Origin: Halorussus rarus
Lineage (GTDB): Archaea; Halobacteriota; Halobacteria; Halobacteriales; Haladaptataceae
Direction of reading: 5' to 3'
DNA length: 64,000 nt
NCBI RefSeq assembly: GCF_003369835.1
Contig: NZ_QPMJ01000001.1
Span: 1,173,589 to 1,237,588, forward strand
How positions within the stretch are numbered: the first letter of the stretch is position 1; every line of letters starts with the position of its first letter. Below the pieces are notes generated by a model. That model saw nothing but the letters and a program-made list of their open reading frames with translations. It made no database searches and was not told the DNA's origin. This document shows, piece after piece, positions 24,069 to 32,581 of the stretch. The position numbers were made by a program, and so were the translations under genes.

Positions 24069-27000
24069 TTACTGCCGCCGGAGGGCGAGGAGCGCGGCTG
24101 CGAGGAGCGCGACCAGCGAGACGCCCACGCCGAAGCCGGGGATGCCCGACGAGCTGTCGGACGTCGTCTCGGTGCCGGTCCGGTCGTCGGAGCCCTCCTC
24201 GGTCGCCGTCTCGGTCTCGATGCCCTTCACGACCACCTCGGCGCTGGCGTCGCCGACGCCGACCTCGTAGACGCCGCTCTCGTCGAACGTGCGGGTGAAG
24301 GTGACCTCGGTCGTGCCGTCGGCCTCGACCGAGACGGTCTTGGTGGCGACGACCTCGCCGCCGACGCTCAGCTCCACCTCGCGGGTGCCGTCGGCGTACC
24401 CGGTGTTCTCGATGGCCGCGGTCACGGTGACCTGCTGGCCGGGTTCGACGCGCTGGCTGTCGACCGACACGTCCGCGACGGACGTGACGGCCTCGCCGAC
24501 GCCGACCGCGTAGACGCCGTCGGAGACGTTCGCGCGGAACTTGAACGCGTCACCGGTCTCGTTGACCTGCGCGGTCTCGACAATGGTCCACGCGCCCTCG
24601 TCGTACCGGAACAGGCTCACCGCGTCGGCCGCGGCGTCGCTCGCCTGGAGCCGGGACTTCGAGATGGTGAACGTCGCCTGCTCCGCGCCGCTGACGTTCA
24701 GGTAGGAGATCGCCGCGAAGCCGTCCGCGGCGACCGTCGGCGCGGTGACGCCCGCGGGCGCCGTGTCGGTCACGTCGACCGCGGGGTCGGCGCTCGACCC
24801 GCTCGCGGTGACGACGACCTTGCCGATACGGCTGTCGGCGTCTCGCATCGGCGCGGAGACGGACTCGGTGTCGTCGGACGAGTCGTCGTTGTTGTTGCCG
24901 CCGGGGCTGGCTCCGCCGATGCTGCCGCTCCGGCTTCCGGTGTTGGGGCTGTTGTCTATCCCGCGCTCGTTGTCGTTGTCGTCACCGTCGGAACCACCGT
25001 CGTCCGCTGCCGTGACGGTGATCGTCACCGGGATAGTGTTCTGAACGCCGGCGCGGGTCTGCAGGACGAGCTCGACGGTGTGCTCGCCGGTCTCGTCGAA
25101 CGAGGTGGTCCACTCCGACGTCTCGTTCGGACTGGTCCGGTCGCCCGTCCGCCAGTAGACCTCGTGGAGGTTCTCGAACGACTGGTTCGGGTCGCTCGCG
25201 GTGAAGGTGACGTCTTCGCCGACTTCCACGGTCTCGTCGGACGCCGAGACGTCGGCCGTCGGCGTGACCTTCTCGATGTAGAACTTCACCGTGGCGGTGT
25301 CGGTCTGACCGCTGGCGTCCTCGACCGTCACGGACGCTTCGTGCCAGCCGGGTTCGTCGAAGCGCTTGTACGGCTTGAACGAGGTCGTATCGTTTTTGCC
25401 GTGGCTCGTCCACTCGACCGTCCCGTTGTTGTTGACGTCCCAGTGGTAGTGTTCGATACCGTTGTCGTCGGTCGACGCCGAGGCGTCGAGTTCGTAGAAC
25501 AGCAGGCTCATCTGGCCCTTCTCGGGCGCGGTGAGCTCGGCGACCGGCGGCTCGTCGGTGTCACCGGTCTCGCGCTGCTCGACGACCACGGTCGTCGACG
25601 CGGTGTCGGTCTGGCCCGACTCGTCGACGACCGTCACGGTGACCTCGTACGTCCCCGGCGACCGGTACACGTGGCCGATGGTCGCGTTGTCGGTGGTTGT
25701 GCGGTCGATCTCGTCGTCGGTGTCGAAGTCCCACCGGTACTCCGTCACGCTCGCGTCGTCGGACGAGCCCGAGGCGTCGAAGGTGACGGTCTCGTCGACT
25801 TTCACCGTGTTGGACTCGACGCTGAGGTCGGCGGTCGGCGGCATCTCGCCGTCCGCGATCTGGTCCGGCGTCGGACTCGTCGCGGTCGACGGGGTGTAGC
25901 CGAAGTTCGAGAGGTCCGTCCGCCAGACCAGGTTCGACTCGTTGGACTCGGGCGTCCACGTCGCCGTGAACGTGTTACGGCCCGGCGCGAACTGGGCCGG
26001 GGGCTGGTCCGAGGTGTTACCCGCGGTGAACGCGCTCTCCGAGGCGTTCATCGCGTGGTCGTTCGGGTTGACGTAGCCGAACGTGACCTCGTAGGTACCG
26101 TTGCCAGTCTCGTTCGCGCTATCGACGAAGGTGCTGACCTTCTCCGGCCGAACCTGGTCGAGCTGGCCGGCGAAGTCGGGGTTCTGCGAACTGAGCGTGG
26201 CGTCGTCGTCCGAGGCGTTCTCGTAGGCCGCTGCCTCCTTCGTGACTGGACCCCAGGCCGCGTCGACCGAGGGAGTCAGCAGCGTCTCGTTCGAGACGTT
26301 CTCGAAGGTGTGGGTCGTCGTCTGCTTCCCGTCGGCGGTGAACGACACCGTCGTCAGGTTCACCGCGGCGAAGTCGCCGGTCACCCGGACCGCCGACTCG
26401 TCGACGAACTCGATCTCGGGGCCGGTGCCGCCGTAGTCGGCTGCGGTCTCCGTCCGCGCGGTCGCGTCGGCCTGGCCGAAGGCGCTCCGGTTGAGCGTCC
26501 AGGCCGCGCTCTCGTCGTCGGCGTCGGGCGTCCACGTCACCGTGAAGTTGTGCTCGCCCGACTGGAACGTCTCGGGCGCGTCACCCGAGACGTTGCCCGA
26601 GAGCGTGCTGTTGGACATCGTCAGCGACTCGTCGTTCGGGTTCGCGTACCCGAACGCGACCTCGTAGACGCCGCCGTCGACCTCGGTGACGCTCTCGACC
26701 GAGGTGGTCACGGGCTGGGGTTTGATCTGCTCGGCGTAGCGCGAGAGGTTCGGGTGCTCCTTCCGGAGGCTGTCGCCCGCGGTGGAGTTGTCGACGTCGG
26801 CCTCGACCAGGTTGATGACCGTGCCGTTGACGCCACCCATGCCCTCGCTGGAGATGAGCGTCGACCCGGAGACGTTCGTCTTTCGAATCATCGACTGGCC
26901 GTAGCCGGACTGGTCGTAGAAGCCGACCGTGGCGTCGACCTGGTCGAAGGTGCCGTTCACCCAGACGTGGGTGGCGTCGACGTAGTTGATCTCGCCGTCG

Positions 27001-28589
27001 ACCGTGCCGACGTAGGTGGAGTCGGTCTGGCCGTCGGCGGCGTCGTCGCCGTCGCTGTCGGCGGCCTTCTGCAGCACTGCCGTGTAGCTACCGGACGACT
27101 CGACCGTGTGGTTCGCGGTGTATTCGACGGAGTCACCCGCGGGCGAACTGGTGAAGTTGCTCTCACCGAGTTCCTGGACGAGGTCCCCGGCGTCGTTCCG
27201 GAGTTCCACGCCGATGTCCGTGATCGAGGACGACCCGAGGAACGAGACCTGGACCGTCTTGTTCTCGGGGTTGGTGACCCGGAAGCTCTCGACGGTCGGC
27301 GAGGTGTCGCCGCCGTCGTCGGGCTTCACGGCCTCGATCTCGACCGTCTTCGTGCCGGTGTCACCGTCGGACTCGGTCCATGTGAGCGTCACGGTGTGGT
27401 TGCCGGCCTCGGTGTAGGTGTGCGAGACCGTGCTACCGGACTCGGTCGTGGAACCGAAGTCCCACTCGTAGCTCTCGACCTTGCTCTCGTCGCTCGCGCT
27501 GGCCGAGACCTCGAACGTCTCGCTGACGTTGACCGTGTCGGGCGCGGACACCTCGACCGTCGGGTCCGCGGTGTTCGACTCTTCGACCGTGACGTCCACA
27601 CTCGCGGAGTCTCTGTTCCCGGCCTCGTCGACGACAGTCACCGAGGCGGTGTACTCCCCGGTGGAGTCGTACGTGTGCGTGTCCGTCGGGCCCTCGGTGA
27701 CGTTGTCGATCTGGTCGTCACCGTCGAAGTCCCACCGGTACTCGGCGATGCCGGAGCCGCCGTCGTCGTCGGCGGAACCGCTCGCGTCGAACGAGACCGC
27801 CTCGTCGTTGGCGACTGTAGTTGACGATGCCGAGAGCGCCGCTTCCGGCGAGGTGGTGTCGGGGCAACTGCCCTTCTCGATGGTCAGGCTCGACTGCATG
27901 TCGAGCGAGACGTTCTCGCCACCATTGTCGAGGAGTCGCCACTCCTCGGTCTTGTTGGCGTCGTCACCGGCGTAGTCCCAGGAGGTCCAGTGAGAGGCCT
28001 CCTCGTTGAATCCGGGGTCGATGGTGATCGACTTGTCGCCGATGCCGCTGAACGCGCCGCCGTCGGTCCGGTGGGCCGCCCACATCCAGTCGACCTGGTG
28101 GTCGGAACCGTCGATGTTCCAGTTGTCGTCCTGGGGCTCGCCGTCGATGGTGTAGTTGTCGTCGCGGACCTTCCACTCCACGCCGCTCATGTTGGAGAAC
28201 GAGAACGTGATGGTGCTGGCGTTGGGACCAGCCTCATTGTCCTCATCGAGCTTGTCGTGGAGGAGGACGACGCTGTACCCGTCGGCTCCGTCGTAGAAGA
28301 ACAGGTTACTGACCTGATTCTTCTGGAACTTCTTGGTCCCGTGCGACGAATACGTGTAAACGTCGGGCTCCGTGTTGTTCGGTTTCCGGTAGTCGTAGAA
28401 CTCCTCGACGGTCTGGTCGCCGCTACCGTAGGCCGCTACCTGGTAGCAGTTACCGTTCTGCGCGATATGGAACGTTCCCGGCGAGGTGTTGGCCGGTGTA
28501 GCCGCAGCGGCCGCGCCGACGCCCACCGTGGAGAGCGTCGACACGACCAGCAGGAGGCTCAACAGGACGCTGCGCGCGCTGTCGCTCAC
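24069..28589 (-). CDS. Giant PKD-repeat surface protein with PGF-CTERM anchor (paralogue 2)
   Basis: A 1506-residue exported protein. After a Sec signal (residues 1-30) comes the same N-terminal domain as in its neighbour, between Cys48 and Cys242, including the motif WMWAAHRTDGGAFSG. Two PKD domains follow, then a unique centre with two tandem copies of a ~185-residue unit (about 530-720 and 722-902), then three more PKD-like domains. An Asp/Gly/Asn-rich linker, a PGF-pre-PGF-like domain, one CARDB-like repeat (ATKTVSVEADGTTEVT) and the PGFGVGVSLVALLAAALLAL anchor complete it. It has many N-glycosylation sequons (NxS/T). The GTG start at 28589 is supported by GGAGGTGA six bases upstream. Function unknown; a cell-surface structural or adhesive role is inferred. 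Confidence 0.88.
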   Translation of the reverse strand: MSDSARSVLLSLLLVVSTLSTVGVGAAAAATPANTSPGTFHIAQNGNCYQVAAYGSGDQTVEEFYDYRKPNNTEPDVYTYSSHGTKKFQKNQVSNLFFYDGADGYSVVLLHDKLDEDNEAGPNASTITFSFSNMSGVEWKVRDDNYTIDGEPQDDNWNIDGSDHQVDWMWAAHRTDGGAFSGIGDKSITIDPGFNEEASHWTSWDYAGDDANKTEEWRLLDNGGENVSLDMQSSLTIEKGSCPDTTSPEAALSASSTTVANDEAVSFDASGSADDDGGSGIAEYRWDFDGDDQIDNVTEGPTDTHTYDSTGEYTASVTVVDEAGNRDSASVDVTVEESNTADPTVEVSAPDTVNVSETFEVSASASDESKVESYEWDFGSTTESGSTVSHTYTEAGNHTVTLTWTESDGDTGTKTVEIEAVKPDDGGDTSPTVESFRVTNPENKTVQVSFLGSSSITDIGVELRNDAGDLVQELGESNFTSSPAGDSVEYTANHTVESSGSYTAVLQKAADSDGDDAADGQTDSTYVGTVDGEINYVDATHVWVNGTFDQVDATVGFYDQSGYGQSMIRKTNVSGSTLISSEGMGGVNGTVINLVEADVDNSTAGDSLRKEHPNLSRYAEQIKPQPVTTSVESVTEVDGGVYEVAFGYANPNDESLTMSNSTLSGNVSGDAPETFQSGEHNFTVTWTPDADDESAAWTLNRSAFGQADATARTETAADYGGTGPEIEFVDESAVRVTGDFAAVNLTTVSFTADGKQTTTHTFENVSNETLLTPSVDAAWGPVTKEAAAYENASDDDATLSSQNPDFAGQLDQVRPEKVSTFVDSANETGNGTYEVTFGYVNPNDHAMNASESAFTAGNTSDQPPAQFAPGRNTFTATWTPESNESNLVWRTDLSNFGYTPSTATSPTPDQIADGEMPPTADLSVESNTVKVDETVTFDASGSSDDASVTEYRWDFDTDDEIDRTTTDNATIGHVYRSPGTYEVTVTVVDESGQTDTASTTVVVEQRETGDTDEPPVAELTAPEKGQMSLLFYELDASASTDDNGIEHYHWDVNNNGTVEWTSHGKNDTTSFKPYKRFDEPGWHEASVTVEDASGQTDTATVKFYIEKVTPTADVSASDETVEVGEDVTFTASDPNQSFENLHEVYWRTGDRTSPNETSEWTTSFDETGEHTVELVLQTRAGVQNTIPVTITVTAADDGGSDGDDNDNERGIDNSPNTGSRSGSIGGASPGGNNNDDSSDDTESVSAPMRDADSRIGKVVVTASGSSADPAVDVTDTAPAGVTAPTVAADGFAAISYLNVSGAEQATFTISKSRLQASDAAADAVSLFRYDEGAWTIVETAQVNETGDAFKFRANVSDGVYAVGVGEAVTSVADVSVDSQRVEPGQQVTVTAAIENTGYADGTREVELSVGGEVVATKTVSVEADGTTEVTFTRTFDESGVYEVGVGDASAEVVVKGIETETATEEGSDDRTGTETTSDSSSGIPGFGVGVSLVALLAAALLALRRQ

Positions 28590-28595
28590 GCGGAC

Positions 28596-28603
28596 TCACC
28601 TCC
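28596..28603 (-). promoter_or_regulatory. Strong Shine-Dalgarno deciding the GTG start of surface-protein gene 2
   Basis: GGAGGTGA lies exactly six bases before GTG 28589. With the promoter blocks about 175-260 bases upstream, this marks a leadered transcript, unlike the many leaderless genes in the window. Confidence 0.75.
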
Positions 28604-28763
28604 GTGACGTCTCGGCCCGCGTCGACCGCGGGACGTTCCGGTCTGCTTATCGATGCTAGCGTACGGGTACCGCCGCGTCGACGGCGTTCCGTGGCGTTTT
28701 CTGGGGAGTTTCGCGTCGGGCATTCGTTTCGGATTTCGGGGGTAGTTTGGCGTTTACCGGTGC

Positions 28764-28851
28764 GTTCGGACCTTCGTAACCTGGAGGGCGTTCGTCAGAG
28801 CATCGTTAGCCCAGACTTCCGGGGGACTGGCCCTTTGTTATCCTTCGGCTG
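28764..28851 (-). promoter_or_regulatory. Shared promoter blocks of surface-protein gene 2
   Basis: On the minus strand CAGCCGAAGGATAACAAAGG begins at 28851 and matches 18 of 20 bases of the block upstream of paralogue 1. The second block (28764-28786; begins GTTCGGACC, ends GTAACCTGGAG on the + strand) matches 19 of 23. At paralogue 1 the blocks are nearly adjacent; here 41 bases separate them, so the leader has gained or lost DNA since duplication. Confidence 0.6.
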
Positions 28852-29065
28852 TAGAACCGGAACAGAGCGCCTGCACCGTTTGAAATCACCACCTATTCGG
28901 TCATATACCGACCACTATCGAGGACTGAAAGAAACGTTGGCGCCACCTGAATGAACATCGGCGAGCAACAGGCGGTGCCTACTCGGTGATAGACAGACTG
29001 ATACGCCCGATTTCGATGGGCCGACGATGCCCCGTCGAATCCGGTATCGGCGCCGGCCGCTCCCG

Positions 29066-29983
29066 TCAGCCGTCCCGGTCGGGGCGACCGGTCGCGGTGA
29101 CGTAGATGCCCGCGAGGACGACCGCGCCGCCCAGCACGGTGTACGCGTCGGGGATCTCGTCGAGCAGCACGAGCGCGAGCAGGGTCGACCCGACGGGCTC
29201 GCCGAGCAGGGTGACGCTGACGACGCTCGACTCGACGTACTTCAGCGCCCAGTTGATGACCGTGTGGCCGAAGACGCCCGGCCCGACCGCCATCCCGAGG
29301 AACAGCAGCCACTCCTCGGGCGGGTAGGCCGTCGGCGCGACCGTCGTCCCGTCGGCCAGCGCGACGCCCAGCAGCACGACCGCGCAAACCGAGTAGACCA
29401 CCGTGACGTACGGGACGAGCGCGACCCGCTGGCGGAGCGACCGGCCGGCCAGCACGTAGCCCGCGGCCATGAGGGCGCCGACCAGTGCGAGCGCGTCGCC
29501 GTAGAGCGGTCGGGCGCCGGCTAGCGCGGCCCCAGACAGCAGGCCGCCCAGCGACATGACCGCGACGCCCGCCACGGCGACCAGGATGCCCCCGACCATC
29601 CGGCGGTTGATGGCCTCGTCGAGCAGCACCGCCGCGCCGACCGCGACGAACAGCGGCTGGGACTGGACGAGCGTGACGCTGGCGGCGACGGTGGTCCACT
29701 CCAGGCTCTCGAACCACGTCGCGAAGTGGGCCGCGAGCGCGACGCCGGACACCACGGCGACGCCGGCGTCCCGGACCGACAGCGCCCGGAGGTCCTCTCG
29801 GTAGTGGGTACCCGCGAGTGGTGCGAGCAGCAGCGTGGTGAACACCACGCGGTACAGCGCTTTGACGACGCTCGGCGCGTCGCTGAACCGGACCAGGATG
29901 GCGCTGGTGCTGATAGCGACGACCGAGACCGCGAGGGCGGCCATCGGCGGGGTCCGCTCCTCGAGCGACGCCAGCCACGTCAT
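29066..29983 (-). CDS. EamA/DMT-family transporter
   Basis: A 305-residue membrane protein with ten predicted helices in two EamA repeats, typical of the drug/metabolite transporter superfamily. Repeat 1 ends with LFVAVGAAVLLDEAINRRMVGGILVAVAGV and repeat 2 with TLLALVLLDEIPDAYTVLGGAVVLAGIYV, the usual LGE/LDE..t....G...i..G pattern. The start at ATG 29983 (MTWLASLEER) is preferred over the upstream in-frame ATG at 30136, which adds an Arg/Pro-rich stretch and would overlap the divergent neighbour. Substrate unknown. The gene to its right is a second, divergently oriented EamA transporter. Confidence 0.9.
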   Translation of the reverse strand: MTWLASLEERTPPMAALAVSVVAISTSAILVRFSDAPSVVKALYRVVFTTLLLAPLAGTHYREDLRALSVRDAGVAVVSGVALAAHFATWFESLEWTTVAASVTLVQSQPLFVAVGAAVLLDEAINRRMVGGILVAVAGVAVMSLGGLLSGAALAGARPLYGDALALVGALMAAGYVLAGRSLRQRVALVPYVTVVYSVCAVVLLGVALADGTTVAPTAYPPEEWLLFLGMAVGPGVFGHTVINWALKYVESSVVSVTLLGEPVGSTLLALVLLDEIPDAYTVLGGAVVLAGIYVTATGRPDRDG

Positions 29984-30083
29984 CGTCCACGGAATCGGAC
30001 GGCGGCGGCTTAGGCGAACCGGTTCGGGTCGGCCCGGCGTCCGGCTCCGAACCGGTTTTCCGTCGCGCCTGCCAACCTCGGCC

Positions 30084-30944
30084 ATGGACAGGGTGGGCAC
30101 GGCGCTCGTGCTGACGTCGGCGGTCGGGTTCGGCACGCTCGGGATCTTCGGCGAGCTGGCCGCGGCCGCGGGGCTGTCGATTCCGACCGTGCTTGCCTAC
30201 CGGTTCGTGCTCGCGACGCTGTTCGTGTGGGTCGTGCTGGGCGTTCGCGGCGACCTGCGACGGCTTCGCGGCCGGGCGCTCGCGGTCGGGCTCGCGCTCG
30301 GCACGCTGGGTTACGCGGTCATGAGCGGCCTCTACTTCTGGGGGCTGGCGTTCATGACCGCCGGCCTGGTGGGCATCGTGCTCTACACCTACCCGGTCTT
30401 CGTCGTCGGTGCGGCGGCGCTCGGGCTGGACGAGCCGGTGACTCGGCGGACGGTCGCGGCGCTCGGGGCCGCGCTCGCGGGCGTCGCGCTCGTGACGGGC
30501 GCGGACCCGGTGGGCGCCGACCCCCGCGGTGTGGCTGTCGTGCTCGCGGCCGCGCTGGTGTACGCCGGCTACATCGCGGCGAGTCGGTCGGCTCTGGCGA
30601 CGGTGGACCCGCGGGTCCTGACCGCCCACGTCCTCCCGGCGGCTGCGGTGACCTACCTCGCGTTCGGGACCGCGACCGGCCGACTGGCCGTCCCGGCGAC
30701 CGGGTACGAGTGGGGACTGATCGCCGCCATCGCCGTCGTGGCGACCGCGCTCCCCATCTTCACCTTCTTCGCGGGCCTCCGCCGGATTGGCGCGAGCAGA
30801 GCCAGCATCGTCAGCACCGTCGAACCGGTGGTGACCCTCCTGCTCGGCGCGGCGGTGCTCGACGAACCGATCACGGTCGCGACGGTTGTCGGCGGCGCCC
30901 TGGTGCTCGGAGGTGTCCTGCTCGTCCAGATCGGCGATGCGTAG
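30084..30944 (+). CDS. EamA/DMT-family transporter, second copy
   Basis: A 286-residue ten-helix DMT permease. The N-terminus TALVLTSAVGFGTLGIFGELAAAAGLSIPTVLAYRF and the two ends-of-repeat signatures (VFVVGAAALGLDEPVTRRTVAALGAALAGVALV; LLLGAAVLDEPITVATVVGGALVLGGVLL) define the family. It begins 100 bases from the divergent EamA gene, so the two may share a promoter region. They are not close copies of each other, and different substrates are likely. No transported compound can be predicted. Confidence 0.93.
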   Translation: MDRVGTALVLTSAVGFGTLGIFGELAAAAGLSIPTVLAYRFVLATLFVWVVLGVRGDLRRLRGRALAVGLALGTLGYAVMSGLYFWGLAFMTAGLVGIVLYTYPVFVVGAAALGLDEPVTRRTVAALGAALAGVALVTGADPVGADPRGVAVVLAAALVYAGYIAASRSALATVDPRVLTAHVLPAAAVTYLAFGTATGRLAVPATGYEWGLIAAIAVVATALPIFTFFAGLRRIGASRASIVSTVEPVVTLLLGAAVLDEPITVATVVGGALVLGGVLLVQIGDA

Positions 30945-31145
30945 TCAGCGGTGTCGGTCTGGCGCAGCCCTCTCGGGGTAGTCGGACTGGCGGTCTCGGC
31001 AGGGCGAGCGGTTCGCTTCTCGGGGCAACGAACTGCGGGCGACCCGACCGAAACCGCGCGAGGCGTCCGGTCGGGAATCGTCCCGTCTTTCGGGATAAAC
31101 CCTCGTGCCAGTCGACACATCACTGTGTCTGAAATACAACAGCGT

Positions 31146-31340
31146 ATGGTGCCCGGCACTCGCGATGCGTTGCTGACCGCCCTCACCGCGGCGGCCCTGC
31201 TCGCCGGCACGGTCCTGGTGGTCCTTCCGGACTCCACCGCGACAGTCGTCGGCATCCTGCTGAGCGTCGTCGGTAGTCTCGTCTTCACCGTCGACGCGAA
31301 GGACCTGGTCGTCAAGACGGTCGAGAGCGTCCGTGAGTAG
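31146..31340 (+). CDS. Small two-helix membrane protein
   Basis: A 64-residue protein from the ATG at 31146 with two hydrophobic segments (about LLTALTAAALLAGTVLVVL and TVVGILLSVVGSLVFTV) and a short charged tail ending VESVRE. The larger in-frame extension back to 30951 is Arg-rich and unlikely to be translated. It lies just before the 3' end of corA, tail to tail (15 bases between stops). Family and role unknown. Confidence 0.55.
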   Translation: MVPGTRDALLTALTAAALLAGTVLVVLPDSTATVVGILLSVVGSLVFTVDAKDLVVKTVESVRE

Positions 31341-31355
31341 GCGTGCCGGTCCCGT

Positions 31356-32336
31356 TCAGATGAACTCCTCGTTCCGGAAGTACGCGACGAGGATGACCGT
31401 CACCGCGAGCATCCCGAGCATGACCGCGGGGTAGCCGAAGGTCCAGCCGAGTTCCGGCATGTTGTACGGGCTGTCCGAGAAGTTCATCCCGTAGACGCCC
31501 ACGACGAACGTCAGCGGGAGCACGATGGTTGCCACCACGGTCAGCTTCTTCATCACCTCGTTGGTCGACAGCGACAGCGAGTTGAGGTAGATGTCCCGCG
31601 CGCCGCTGGCGAGGTCGCGGTAGGTCTCGGTCAGGTCGACCAGCTGGACCAGGTGGTCGTACACGTCCCGGTAGTACTTCTCGGTGGCCTCGCGTATCTG
31701 CTCGGGGTCGCCGCGGGCGAGGTAGCCCACCGCCTCGCGGGAGGGCCACAGCAGCTTCCGGAACGAGAGCAGCTCCCGCCGGACGTTGTTGATGGTCTCC
31801 AGCGTCTCGACGTCGGTCGAGGTCGTGACGTCCTCCTCGACCGCCTCGATCTGGTCCTCGATGCGGTCGAGCACGTCGAAGTAGCTGTCGACGATGGCGT
31901 CGGCGACGCGGTAGGTCGCGAAGTCCGGGCCCTGACGGAGGATGCGGCCCTCCTCGCGGACGACCATCCCCCAGACGCGCTCGACCGCGTCGACCGGCTC
32001 GGTCGACATGGTGACCAGCCAGTCGTCCCCGACGAAGAAGCCGACCGAGCGCTTGCGGATCTCCTCCTCGAACGTCGTCTCGCCCCGTCGCAGGGTCGCG
32101 GTCTTCAATAGCACGAACACGTGGTCGTCGAACTCCTCGGTCTTGGGCCGGACCCCGTTGCTCACGTCCTCGACCGACAGCGGGTGGACGTCGAACGTCT
32201 CGGCGACCCGCTCCAGTTCGCTCTGGCTCGCGTTCGACGCCCGGACCCAGGTCGTGCCGGCCGCGTCGCGTGCCGACTGGAGGTCGGCGTACGTCGTCGT
32301 GCCGTCGGGCGAGTAGACGACCGCCTCGACGGTCAC
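31356..32336 (-). CDS. corA: CorA-family magnesium/cobalt transporter
   Basis: A 326-residue member of the CorA (2-TM-GxN) channel family: a large N-terminal cytoplasmic domain, long helices, then two C-terminal membrane helices with the signature YGMNF at about residue 290 in the loop. The first membrane helix follows EVMKKLTVVATIVLPLTFVVGVYGMNF. The C-terminus AYFRNEEFI is a typical short basic/acidic tail. It starts at GTG 32336, which overlaps the stop of a 53-residue membrane protein by four bases (GTGA) and has GGAGGTGA six bases upstream, so it depends on translation of the small gene. Confidence 0.95.
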   Translation of the reverse strand: MTVEAVVYSPDGTTTYADLQSARDAAGTTWVRASNASQSELERVAETFDVHPLSVEDVSNGVRPKTEEFDDHVFVLLKTATLRRGETTFEEEIRKRSVGFFVGDDWLVTMSTEPVDAVERVWGMVVREEGRILRQGPDFATYRVADAIVDSYFDVLDRIEDQIEAVEEDVTTSTDVETLETINNVRRELLSFRKLLWPSREAVGYLARGDPEQIREATEKYYRDVYDHLVQLVDLTETYRDLASGARDIYLNSLSLSTNEVMKKLTVVATIVLPLTFVVGVYGMNFSDSPYNMPELGWTFGYPAVMLGMLAVTVILVAYFRNEEFI

Positions 32337-32494
32337 GCCGACTCACCTCCCCGGCCGATGGCGAGCAGGGTGACCCCGACCATCACGCCGGTGACCGAGA
32401 ACGCCCGGCCCGGGTACGGCGCGACGACGCCGACCAGGTAGCCGACAAGTCCGGCGGCCGTGAGCGCGGCGCCGGCGGCCAACGGGGTATTCAT
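32333..32494 (-). CDS. 53-residue membrane protein translationally coupled to corA
   Basis: A small gene not obvious from length alone: ATG 32494 to TGA 32333, 54 codons with no break. Two hydrophobic stretches (AALTAAGLVGYLVGVVA and FSVTGVMVGVTLLAIG) separated by PYPGRA suggest a two-helix membrane peptide. Its stop overlaps the corA GTG start (GTGA), and the corA ribosome site is encoded in its last codons. The overlap supports the gene being real. It may modulate or assist CorA, but that is inference. Confidence 0.65.
   Translation of the reverse strand: MNTPLAAGAALTAAGLVGYLVGVVAPYPGRAFSVTGVMVGVTLLAIGRGGESA
32343..32350 (-). promoter_or_regulatory. Shine-Dalgarno of corA
   Basis: GGAGGTGA on the minus strand, six bases before the GTG start of corA and inside the end of the small upstream gene. 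Confidence 0.7.
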
Positions 32495-32581
32495 ATCCCC
32501 GGTGACACGCCCGACCGAGAAAAGCGTTGTCAGACGTCCGGCACCGGACGACGTCGGACGCGAGGTGCTGTCGGGCGTTCG

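Larger units (their letters stand above)
28590..29065. other. Leader and promoter region of surface-protein gene 2; otherwise empty
   Basis: No gene is supported. A + strand frame covering 28604-28954 has no recognisable features. The region contains the leader and promoter blocks of the leftward surface-protein gene and, after about 28960, the 3' side of the EamA transporter gene that ends at 29066. Confidence 0.55.

Noticed and set aside
23949-27824. A 1291-codon open frame on the + strand over the surface-protein gene
   Set aside because: It is antisense to a protein with a signal, PKD domains and an anchor; its product is Arg/Gly/Val-rich without family features, as expected for a GC-rich shadow frame.
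28604-28954. A 116-codon + strand frame upstream of the surface-protein gene
   Set aside because: Covers promoter blocks and the ribosome site of the minus-strand gene; the product has no recognisable features.
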